Origin: Clostridia bacterium
GTDB lineage: Bacteria; Bacillota; Clostridia; Oscillospirales; Acutalibacteraceae
Length of the DNA stretch: 64,000 bases
Assembly: GCA_017440755.1 (NCBI GenBank)
Contig: JAFSGP010000033.1
Location: forward strand, 1 to 64,000
Direction: 5' to 3'
Under the pieces are notes generated by a model. The model ran no database searches and had not been told where the DNA came from. It saw only the letters and a program-made list of their open reading frames with translations. A program made the translations under genes and the position numbers. Below are positions 1 through 6,722 of the stretch, in pieces (position 1 is the stretch's first letter; every line of letters begins with the position of its first letter).

Positions 1-46
1 AATGATTACATAAGGAAAAGAATTACACTTGAAGGAGTTGATTAAC

Positions 47-283
47 ATGAGAAATTTTAATGAGTGGTTATATAACCCCAATTATATTAACCCACAAGCA
101 TATCACGATCAGCAGATCCGCATTACGCAAGAATATGAACGGGATCAGCAGAAAGAAATCCTAAACGCACATAAGGCACTTAACGATTTTCTTGATGCTG
201 TACAGAAAGTCGATAATCCTCATCAAGAACAATTATTTTTGGTGTGCTTTGGAGAGATAGCAAAACGAAACCAATGGGGCTAA
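47..283 (+). CDS. Small hypothetical protein (78 aa)
   Basis: I do not recognise this protein. An upstream in-frame TTG at 29 is possible, but GAAGGAG at 31-37 sits nine bases before the ATG at 47, so I take that ATG. The product is hydrophilic, rich in Asn, Gln and His, with no signal peptide or membrane segment and a probable helix in the middle. It lies 52 bases upstream of the next gene on the same strand, and both are much richer in A+T than the rest of the window. This suggests that the two form a small acquired cassette, or the end of one entering from the left edge. Function unknown. Confidence 0.6.
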   Translation: MRNFNEWLYNPNYINPQAYHDQQIRITQEYERDQQKEILNAHKALNDFLDAVQKVDNPHQEQLFLVCFGEIAKRNQWG

Positions 284-335
284 AAAAACACAAAAAGTAA
301 GCGGTAAAAGAAGTATAGCTGCTGGAGGAAAAACA

Positions 336-1517
336 GTGAACAGTAAAGAATTAGCAAAATTTTTGTTTGACCACGAGGTGTACGATTCTTATCAATTTAT
401 AGTTAACACACTAAAAACAATTAGAACTGCTTTGTTTTGTAAGGAATCTATATTATCATTAATTTCAAAAATGACTGAAGAACAGCGTAAATGGCAATCA
501 GATTTCTATAATGAATTATTAGAGCAATCCGGACCGATCAAAAAAGTGGCTCTTACTTATGATAGGATGCCTACCTATAGTTTTAACATTGCTGACATAG
601 AAACGAATATTCCTTTTTTGTTAGACAAGCTTACAAAAGATTTTTTTCAATATGTTAGAAATGCTTTTGATTGTATGTCGCAAGCTGCTAATGCAGCTTG
701 CCTTTCAACACGAGCTAAAAATATTGAGCGTGTAGATTTTGGATTTATGAAAAAAGTCTTTGAGCAACAGTCCTATTCACAAGACTTTCCAAGTATTTCA
801 AGGTGGTTTGCCAATATTGCTAATTGTGATGAATTCAAATATATTGAAGACTTCAATAACAGAACAAAGCATATTTGTGATGTGTATATTAAGTTATCTA
901 TGTCTTTAATTGGAAAAGGTGAAGAATCTACAATAAACCCTTTTTATAAAAAAGAGAAACAACACGAAAAACAAGATATTTCAGAATATCTGACAGAAAT
1001 CTACGATTTTGTTACTAAAGCATACCATGATTTTTTTGCTGCTCTCGAAACCGAAATAACAAAAAAATTGTATATTGCAAACAGATACCATAAAGTTAAG
1101 GTCTATCAACAAGTATTTAAAGATGATCCTGATAACGGATTCTCAATGGTGTATATTGATGCTACATGTGACATAGTAAATATGCCGGATGAAATAGAGG
1201 TGCTACTTATACATGAATACGATGGCGAAATTTCGGCAAAAAATTGTCCTGTAAGAACAATATATATCAAGAATCCCGACAAAGATAACGGCTATATTGG
1301 TAAATATGTTGTGCAAGACAATTATGGAGATGATACATTAATCAAATATCGTAAATATCAGAAAATCGTTCCAAACCCCAATACTCTGCCTTTAGCCTTT
1401 CAAGCAATGATATCAGATGAAAGTAAGAATGTTTTTTATCATGCCAATCAGTTTATGGATATAACAACTATCAGTGATGATCCAGATTTTAGAAAAAGAG
1501 TACAACTGCCTTTCTAA
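336..1517 (+). CDS. Hypothetical protein, AT-rich orphan (393 aa)
   Basis: The start is GTG at 336, supported by GGAGG at 324-328 with a seven-base gap. The protein has no signal peptide and no clear transmembrane segment. It looks mostly helical for the first 250 residues (many Lys, Phe and Asn), with a shorter region of likely beta structure afterwards (about residues 250-350). I recognise no motif. Codons are strongly A/T-ended (many AAA, AAT, ATT, TTT), unlike the G/C-ended codons of every gene after 2000, so recent transfer is likely. An accessory or defence-type role is conceivable for such a pair but nothing in the sequence shows it. A strong terminator follows at 1592-1629. Confidence 0.7.
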   Translation: MNSKELAKFLFDHEVYDSYQFIVNTLKTIRTALFCKESILSLISKMTEEQRKWQSDFYNELLEQSGPIKKVALTYDRMPTYSFNIADIETNIPFLLDKLTKDFFQYVRNAFDCMSQAANAACLSTRAKNIERVDFGFMKKVFEQQSYSQDFPSISRWFANIANCDEFKYIEDFNNRTKHICDVYIKLSMSLIGKGEESTINPFYKKEKQHEKQDISEYLTEIYDFVTKAYHDFFAALETEITKKLYIANRYHKVKVYQQVFKDDPDNGFSMVYIDATCDIVNMPDEIEVLLIHEYDGEISAKNCPVRTIYIKNPDKDNGYIGKYVVQDNYGDDTLIKYRKYQKIVPNPNTLPLAFQAMISDESKNVFYHANQFMDITTISDDPDFRKRVQLPF

Positions 1518-1591
1518 GCATCAAAAAGATATGTGAGGGTTCGAATTCATACGCAAAAACGGCAAAAATATCTTTTTTGTAGCCCATAGAC

Positions 1592-1629
1592 AAAAACACG
1601 GACACCACGTTTGTGGTGTCCGTGTTTTT
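1592..1629 (+). terminator. Intrinsic terminator after the AT-rich pair
   Basis: A perfect 17-bp stem (1592-1608 with 1613-1629) closes a GTTT loop and runs into a T tract to 1631. It lies 75 bases after the stop codon of the 393-residue gene. Because the stem starts with an A run it could act in both directions. Confidence 0.85.
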
Positions 1630-1664
1630 TTGGCAAGAGTAGAGAGCAGGTACCCCGCACGCCG

Positions 1665-1990
1665 AAAATGCCGTAGGCATTTTCATAAGGGGTTGCGAGC
1701 AGAGAAGTGAGAAGAGCAGAGGTTTCGGCGCAACCCCACGTGCCTGAGGTTCAAGTCCTTCTGCCCCTGCCAAAAGAACAGCCACCGCTTATGCGGTGGC
1801 TGTTCTTTTCGTATGAAGTGGATGAATTGAATTCTCGGCACGCGGAGCGTGTCGTGGGTAGCGTGTGCGAGCGCCGCCTGTGGCGGATACAGCGAGCATA
1901 AAGCTGCTGCCGCGGTCGAAATTCGCCGAGCAATAGCGAGAAAAGCGAATTTCGGGCACTGCAAAGGGGTTAGTCCTTCTGCCCTTGCCA
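1665..1990 (+). other. Structured non-coding island with two tRNA-Trp-like 3' ends
   Basis: The 514 bases between the genes ending at 1517 and 2032 hold no credible gene. They contain hairpins at 1665-1683, 1689-1697/1729-1737 (GGGGTTGCG pairing with CGCAACCCC) and 1917-1926/1945-1954. Two 25-base stretches, 1748-1772 and 1966-1990, match each other at 20 positions. Each ends in CTGCCC(C/T)TGCCA, which resembles the T-arm, acceptor strand and CCA of a Firmicute tRNA-Trp. No full cloverleaf can be drawn for either. Each is followed at once by a terminator hairpin, as a real tRNA gene would be. They may be decayed tRNA copies or att-type remnants of an element that used tRNA-Trp; the tRNA identity is from memory of tRNA-Trp ends. 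Confidence 0.45.
1772..1809 (+). terminator. Terminator hairpin after the first tRNA-like 3' end
   Basis: A 17-bp perfect stem (1772-1788 with 1793-1809) with loop TTAT; both arms carry A/T runs, so it could work in either direction. It begins at the last A of the CCA of the tRNA-like sequence. Confidence 0.8.
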
Positions 1991-1991
1991 A

Positions 1992-2025
1992 AACAAAAAG
2001 ACCACCGAATGGTGGTCTTTTTGTT
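1992..2025. terminator. Bidirectional terminator at the 3' end of the AraC gene
   Basis: A 15-bp perfect stem (1992-2006 with 2011-2025) with loop GAAT and T-rich ends on both strands. It lies just past the stop codon of the minus-strand AraC gene and follows the second tRNA-like sequence on the plus strand. Confidence 0.85.
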
Positions 2026-2031
2026 ATACCA

Positions 2032-2841
2032 TTACGCATCCTTTCGATATGCTCCCGGAGTGATTCCCATAATCTGCTTAAACACGCGGCAAAAGCTTTT
2101 AGAATCGGCGAAGCCGACCTGTATGGCGATGTTTTCTACCGCGTGGTTGGTTTCTTTCAGTAGGTGACAGGCCACGGTGATGCGGTGCTTGTTTAGCACA
2201 TTGTGGAAGGTGTCTCCCGTGATTTCCTTGAATATTTTGCAAAAATTGCTCTTACTGTATCCGCAAAAGGAGGAAATATCCTCGATGTTCAGCCGTTCGT
2301 CAAAATGGTTATAGATAATTTCCAGGGATTTTTCAATATTGGAGATCACCTTCAGGGTTTTGGAGGTGTTGGATACCTCGTTTTGATTTATGAAATTTTT
2401 GAGTATATAGGCGCAGATCTTATAGATATTTCCCTTGATAATCAGCTCGGAAAAGGGGGCGTTTTCCTCTAACAACATCACCGTTTCAGTAAGCAGGCCT
2501 TTCAGCTCTCCGTCATCCTCCAGACGGATGACAGGAGGAGAAAAGCACTCTCCTGACAGCAGGTCAAAGTAATTGTTCAGCATAGTGGGACCCACCTCAA
2601 TGGTAAGCGCCAGACAGTCTGCATTCTGGTCCTCCGGGATTTCGTGGGACACCATAGAGGAGATAAATGCCAGTTCTCCTTCGTTCAGGCGATAAGGCTT
2701 GCGGTCGATATGAATGTCGTATGCCCCCTTCACGCAGTAGCTCAGTTCGAACTCAGAGTGGCGGTGTCGGGCAAAGCCGGACATTTTGTTCAGCGCAACG
2801 AAATAGGGCTTGTTGCCGATAAGCATCTTCTGATACAGCAT
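2032..2841 (-). CDS. AraC-family transcriptional regulator (269 aa)
   Basis: The N-terminal third is a cupin-type sugar-sensing domain (metal-site-like HRHSEFEL at about residues 26-33). The C-terminal 100 residues carry the two helix-turn-helix units of AraC proteins, including a second unit of the form VGFADSKSFCRVFK and the closing ITPGAYRK. Start: an ATG at 2862 is in frame, but AAGGAGGG at 2847-2854 serves the ATG at 2841. The gene is divergent from the ceramidase-like operon and the two promoters lie within 100 bases, so control of that operon is the natural inference. The ligand is probably a sugar; its identity cannot be read from the sequence. Confidence 0.9.
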   Translation of the reverse strand: MLYQKMLIGNKPYFVALNKMSGFARHRHSEFELSYCVKGAYDIHIDRKPYRLNEGELAFISSMVSHEIPEDQNADCLALTIEVGPTMLNNYFDLLSGECFSPPVIRLEDDGELKGLLTETVMLLEENAPFSELIIKGNIYKICAYILKNFINQNEVSNTSKTLKVISNIEKSLEIIYNHFDERLNIEDISSFCGYSKSNFCKIFKEITGDTFHNVLNKHRITVACHLLKETNHAVENIAIQVGFADSKSFCRVFKQIMGITPGAYRKDA

Positions 2842-2873
2842 AGAATCCCTCCTTGAAAGCATGTCTTGCTTCC

Positions 2874-2901
2874 ATTATATCCCAACGGTAAAAGAAATCA
2901 A
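2874..2901 (-). promoter_or_regulatory. Sigma-A promoter of the AraC gene
   Basis: On the minus strand TTGATT (2901-2896) and TATAAT (2879-2874) are separated by 16 bases, upstream of the AAGGAGGG of the regulator. It is back to back with the promoter at 2944-2972. Confidence 0.65.
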
Positions 2902-2943
2902 GAGAAACTGTAAATTTTTGCGAATTTTTTAAGCCAATAAAAG

Positions 2944-2972
2944 GTGACATAACGAAGGGGATTTGGTATAAT
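2944..2972 (+). promoter_or_regulatory. Sigma-A promoter of the ceramidase-like operon
   Basis: GTGACA (2944-2949), 17-base spacer, TATAAT (2967-2972), 45 bases before the ATG at 3017. The AT-rich segment between the two divergent promoters (2902-2943) is a likely AraC binding region, though I see no clear direct repeat. Confidence 0.7.
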
Positions 2973-3016
2973 GAGGATAATGACGAGAATCTGGAAACAT
3001 AGGAGGGCGAAGACTT

Positions 3017-4318
3017 ATGGAAAAGCAGTTTGTAATCGGTGCGGCGCGACGGGTTATCACTCCGCCTTTGGGGACACCACTTTGCGGTTATCCCTATGAG
3101 CGTGCGGCTACCTCGGTCAACGATGACCTGAAGGCAAACGTCATTGCGCTCGGCTACGGTGAGGCGACGGCGCTGTGGATCAGTCTGGACGTTATTTCTG
3201 TGGACAACGTGTTGCGTGATGATATCTGCGCCTTGGCGGAACAGCATTTGGGCATTGGCAAGGACCATATTATCGTCTGCGCTATTCATACCCATTCAGG
3301 TCCTGCGGTTTCCGCCATTTGGGGTGGGCGGAACGAAGCTTACGTGCAGGAGATTTTGCTCCCCATGACGCTGGAAGCGATGAAAGAGGCGGTAACCAGG
3401 ACACAGCCTGCCGTAATGGGGGTGGCGACCACCACCAGCCAAGCCGGAATCAACCGCCGTGAATTCACCAAGGACGGCAACGTGATTCTGGGGCAGAATC
3501 CTTTCGGTATGTACGACCCCGAAATGACGGTGCTGGCATTTCAGAGCCTTGACGGTAAGCCGTTGCTCAACGTGGTGCACTACGGCGCTCATGCTACCGC
3601 AGCAGGAGAGGGCCCCGTCATCACCCGTGACTGGCCCGGCTTTATGGTGGACAGCATGGAGAAGAACACCTCCGCTATGACGGTGTTTATGAACGGTGCG
3701 GAGGGGGACGTGGGTCCTCGTTGCTCCAACGGAAAAACCACCGGTGGCAAGCCTGACGGGGATATTATGATGGCTTGTGAGGTGGGCTCTGTGGCGGTGA
3801 TTGACGCTATGCAGGCCTACCGCCATATAAAGGCATATAAGCCTGTGGATTTCCGCGTTGCTGCTGAGAATGTAAAACTGCCTCGCCGTCCGTTGCCACC
3901 CCTTGCGGAGCTGATACGGGAACGGGACAGTATGGGGGATCCTGCCGGACTGATCGAAACCAATGCGGCTAGATACGCGTATTTACAGCGGCAGATTGAG
4001 ATGGTGCAGAGTGGCGCATCGCAGGAGGATGTCGTTACCCTGCGACAGGTGTTTTTTGCTCTCAACGACGTGGCAGTGGCGCCTTTCCCCTTTGAGATGT
4101 TTTCGGAGATTACCCTGCGTCTTAAGCAACATAGTCCCTGCCCGTATACGCTGGCGCTGTCCAATGCCAACGGTAAGGAGGGGTATCTGCCCTCTCAGGA
4201 TCAGCTGTGCCGTGGCGGATACGAGGTAGAGATGTTTCTGACGCTGGATACGCGCCTGGCGGAGAATACCGACACTAACATCGTCAGCGAGTATCTGCGC
4301 GTGCTGGAGAAGCTATGA
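3017..4318 (+). CDS. Neutral/alkaline ceramidase-superfamily protein, copy 1 (433 aa)
   Basis: The N-terminal AARRVITPPLG opening, the metal-site motif IHTHSGP (His91, His93), a further His in GAHAT (192) and the NGAEGDVGPR segment (227-235) place it in the neutral/alkaline non-lysosomal ceramidase superfamily. In true ceramidases the last motif contains GDVSP, whose Ser is the catalytic residue; here it is Gly233. There is no signal peptide, so it acts inside the cell, unlike secreted ceramidases. It opens a three-gene operon (12-base gap to the dehydrogenase) with AGGAGGG at 3001-3007. Hydrolysis of ceramide is therefore unlikely; a metal-dependent reaction on a sugar derivative is a guess from context. 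Confidence 0.8.
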   Translation: MEKQFVIGAARRVITPPLGTPLCGYPYERAATSVNDDLKANVIALGYGEATALWISLDVISVDNVLRDDICALAEQHLGIGKDHIIVCAIHTHSGPAVSAIWGGRNEAYVQEILLPMTLEAMKEAVTRTQPAVMGVATTTSQAGINRREFTKDGNVILGQNPFGMYDPEMTVLAFQSLDGKPLLNVVHYGAHATAAGEGPVITRDWPGFMVDSMEKNTSAMTVFMNGAEGDVGPRCSNGKTTGGKPDGDIMMACEVGSVAVIDAMQAYRHIKAYKPVDFRVAAENVKLPRRPLPPLAELIRERDSMGDPAGLIETNAARYAYLQRQIEMVQSGASQEDVVTLRQVFFALNDVAVAPFPFEMFSEITLRLKQHSPCPYTLALSNANGKEGYLPSQDQLCRGGYEVEMFLTLDTRLAENTDTNIVSEYLRVLEKL

Positions 4319-4330
4319 GGAGGAAATCGT

Positions 4331-5302
4331 ATGCAATGTAAAAGAGCTTATTTAACAGAAAAAGGATGTTTTACCATACAGAACGTGGACTTGCAGCCTG
4401 CTGCCGATGAGGTGCTGGTTAAGGTTGCGTTGTGCGGTCTGTGCAATTGGGAACTTAATTACTGGAAGTCCAATGGCGGTATGTATTCCCAATATCCTGC
4501 GTTGTTAGGACACGAATGGAGTGGTGAGGTGGTGGAGGTCGGCAGTGACGTCACCACTTTGCAGGTGGGGGATAAGGTGACTTCCTTTGCTTTCGGCGGC
4601 TTCGGTCAGTATAACGTGGCCAAGGCGACTATGTGCAATAGGATAAATCCTGAGATCGCTTACGAAAATGCGATGGGTGAACCCATCAAGTGCATTGCCA
4701 CCGTGCTGTCCGGCGCCACACCGCAGGCGGGGGAGACGGGCGTCATTGTGGGCTGTGGCGCTATGGGGCAATGGTGTATCCAGAGCCTTAAGGATTACGG
4801 CTTGTCTCGCATTATTGCTGTTGATATTGATGATAGAAAATTGGAGATAGCAACGCGTCACGGGGCGACACACATAATCAACTCCGCTAAGGAAAATGCC
4901 GCCAAACAGGTGGCGGAAATCACCGATGGAAAGCTGGCGGATTTCGTTATTGAGGGAACCGGTGTTCCTGAGGTGTTGGACACCTGCGCAGATTATCTGA
5001 AAAACCGCGGTCGACTGGTGCTGATGAGCTCTTACGAAAGACCGGCGAAAAGTTTCGATTTCTATAAGATTTTCATCAAGGGAATTCACCTCATCGGCGC
5101 CTCTCCCAACCTGTCGGAGAACGAAGAGGAGGATTTGAAGCGGGGGGCAGAGCTGATAAATAACGGGACAATCCATAACGATTGGCTGATTTCCCATCGC
5201 TTCCCGCTGGAGGATATCAACCGCGCTTTTAAAATGCTGGAAAACAAGCCAAAAGAGTACATAAAAGGCGTTGTTGTGTGTAACGAAGATATGTTGTATT
5301 GA
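4331..5302 (+). CDS. Zinc-type medium-chain alcohol/polyol dehydrogenase (323 aa)
   Basis: A GroES-like N-terminal domain carries the catalytic zinc ligands in CGLCNWE (Cys at about residue 36) and GHEWSG (His at about 61). A Rossmann domain follows with VGCGAMGQW (around residue 138) and the acidic end of the second strand in AVDIDD. The four-cysteine structural zinc loop of many family members is absent and the protein is about 20 residues shorter than usual. It resembles sorbitol, threonine and related sugar-alcohol dehydrogenases. It sits between two ceramidase-superfamily genes, 12 bases after the first, with GAGGAGG immediately upstream, so it probably oxidises or reduces the compound those proteins handle. 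Confidence 0.88.
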   Translation: MQCKRAYLTEKGCFTIQNVDLQPAADEVLVKVALCGLCNWELNYWKSNGGMYSQYPALLGHEWSGEVVEVGSDVTTLQVGDKVTSFAFGGFGQYNVAKATMCNRINPEIAYENAMGEPIKCIATVLSGATPQAGETGVIVGCGAMGQWCIQSLKDYGLSRIIAVDIDDRKLEIATRHGATHIINSAKENAAKQVAEITDGKLADFVIEGTGVPEVLDTCADYLKNRGRLVLMSSYERPAKSFDFYKIFIKGIHLIGASPNLSENEEEDLKRGAELINNGTIHNDWLISHRFPLEDINRAFKMLENKPKEYIKGVVVCNEDMLY

Positions 5303-5315
5303 GGAGGTATTGGAA

Positions 5316-6656
5316 ATGAATAAACTGTATGCGGGTTACGCCGCTACCGTGATTACGCCCCCTATGGGCATAGGCATTTCGGGCTATTTTAAGGATCGCT
5401 TTGCTTCGGGGGTTTTGGATGACCTGTACGCTCGTGCGGTGGCGTTGCGAGCAGGGGAGGACACCGTTGTGTTGATCGCGGTGGATATTTGTCTGATCGA
5501 AACACCGGATTTTCGCCGTGCGCTGGAGCAGATTTCTGCGGATAACGGTTTGCCGATGGATCACATCTTTATGACCTGCACCCACACCCACACTTCGCCC
5601 TTTGTCAATGCCACCCGTACCGAGGCAATTGACAAGGCCTATCCCGATTACTTCAACCGTCGTGTTTCCGACGCGGTCAAGTTTGCCATCGCCGACCTCA
5701 AGCCTGCTAAGCTGGGCTGGGCTGTGGGCAAGGCGGAGAACGTGGCTTTTGTTCGCCGTTTCCGTATGAAAGACGGTAGCTGCCGTACCAACCCCGGTGT
5801 CGGCAATCCCGATGTTGTCCATCCCATCGGTGACGTGGACGAGCGGCTGAATGTAGTGCGTATCGATCGGGAAAATGCAGAAACCATCGTTATCAGCAAC
5901 TTTGCCAACCATCCCGACACCATCGGCGGTGACCTTATTTCCGCCGACTGGCCGGGTCTTTCCTGTGTGGCTCTTGAGCGGGCGATTCCCGGCGTCAAGG
6001 CGCTGTTTCTCAACGGAACCCAAGGGGATGTGAACCATATCAACATCAACGCCAAGGGCGGCGATCTCAACAACATGTTCCACGATTTTGACGATGTACA
6101 TCGTGGCTATGCCCATGCAAAGCACATCGCCAATGTGGTGGCAGGCGGTATCATGAGCGTGTATGAGAAGGTCAATTATATTGATGTGGACGAGATTCGC
6201 TGCAAGCAGGAGCTTGTTCCCGTCCCTGCCAATAAGGCTACTGCGGAAGAGTTGGTGCAGGCACATATCTACAAGAAGCTGCACGAGGAAGGTCACGATG
6301 ACCAAATCCCCTTTGAGGGTATGGAGTTGACCACCGTTGTGGCGGAAGCTCTGCGTATGGTGAAGCTGGCGGCTGCGCCGGACACCTTTGATCTGTTACT
6401 GTCCTCTGTTGCCGTGGGAGATCTGGCATTTATCGGCATTCCCGGTGAGCCTTTTACCGGTATCGGTCGCGGACTTAAGGAGAACAAGTCATTCGACTTG
6501 GTTTTGCCCTGCTGTATCACCAATGGGTATGAGGGCTATTTCCCCATGCAGGATTCCTACGACGAGGGCGGTTATGAAGCCCGTTCCTCCAACTATAAGG
6601 CGGGTACTGCTGAGCTTATTATTAAAAAAGGCAATGCTTTGCTCGACACACTGTAA
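5316..6656 (+). CDS. Neutral/alkaline ceramidase-superfamily protein, copy 2 (446 aa)
   Basis: A divergent paralogue of the protein at 3017: shared opening (TVITPPMG), the metal motif CTHTHTSP (His90, His92), NHPDTIGG (199-205) with ADWPG after it, and NGTQGDVNH (233-241). The position of the ceramidase catalytic Ser is Asn240. No signal peptide. The frame stays open upstream to 5271 within the dehydrogenase gene, but GAGGAGG at 5301-5307 marks the ATG at 5316. It is the last gene of the operon, with a terminator at 6673-6705. Two different residues at the nucleophile position in two paralogues argue that neither is a classical ceramidase. Confidence 0.8.
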   Translation: MNKLYAGYAATVITPPMGIGISGYFKDRFASGVLDDLYARAVALRAGEDTVVLIAVDICLIETPDFRRALEQISADNGLPMDHIFMTCTHTHTSPFVNATRTEAIDKAYPDYFNRRVSDAVKFAIADLKPAKLGWAVGKAENVAFVRRFRMKDGSCRTNPGVGNPDVVHPIGDVDERLNVVRIDRENAETIVISNFANHPDTIGGDLISADWPGLSCVALERAIPGVKALFLNGTQGDVNHININAKGGDLNNMFHDFDDVHRGYAHAKHIANVVAGGIMSVYEKVNYIDVDEIRCKQELVPVPANKATAEELVQAHIYKKLHEEGHDDQIPFEGMELTTVVAEALRMVKLAAAPDTFDLLLSSVAVGDLAFIGIPGEPFTGIGRGLKENKSFDLVLPCCITNGYEGYFPMQDSYDEGGYEARSSNYKAGTAELIIKKGNALLDTL

Positions 6657-6672
6657 TAAGAGCAACAAAAAC

Positions 6673-6705
6673 AACAGACCCCTCGGCAGAGTCGAGGGGT
6701 CTGTT
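6673..6705. terminator. Bidirectional terminator between convergent genes
   Basis: A 13-bp stem (6673-6685 with 6693-6705) between the end of the ceramidase-like operon and the end of the minus-strand GH78-like gene. T-rich sequence follows on both strands, moderately on the plus side. Confidence 0.75.
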
Positions 6706-6722
6706 TGCGTTTCGGTATCCGA

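Noticed and set aside
1665-1772. A complete tRNA gene ending in CCA at 1770-1772
   Set aside because: The 3' part looks like tRNA-Trp, but no D-arm or anticodon arm with a CCA anticodon can be folded upstream, so I report only a 3'-end-like remnant.
1489-2163. Several short frames on both strands in the non-coding island
   Set aside because: They include peptides of the AEGLEP type that arise from reading tRNA-like sequence backwards. They overlap hairpins and lack ribosome sites.
3017-4318. Annotation as a true ceramidase
   Set aside because: No export signal and the catalytic Ser is Gly, so only the superfamily name is kept.
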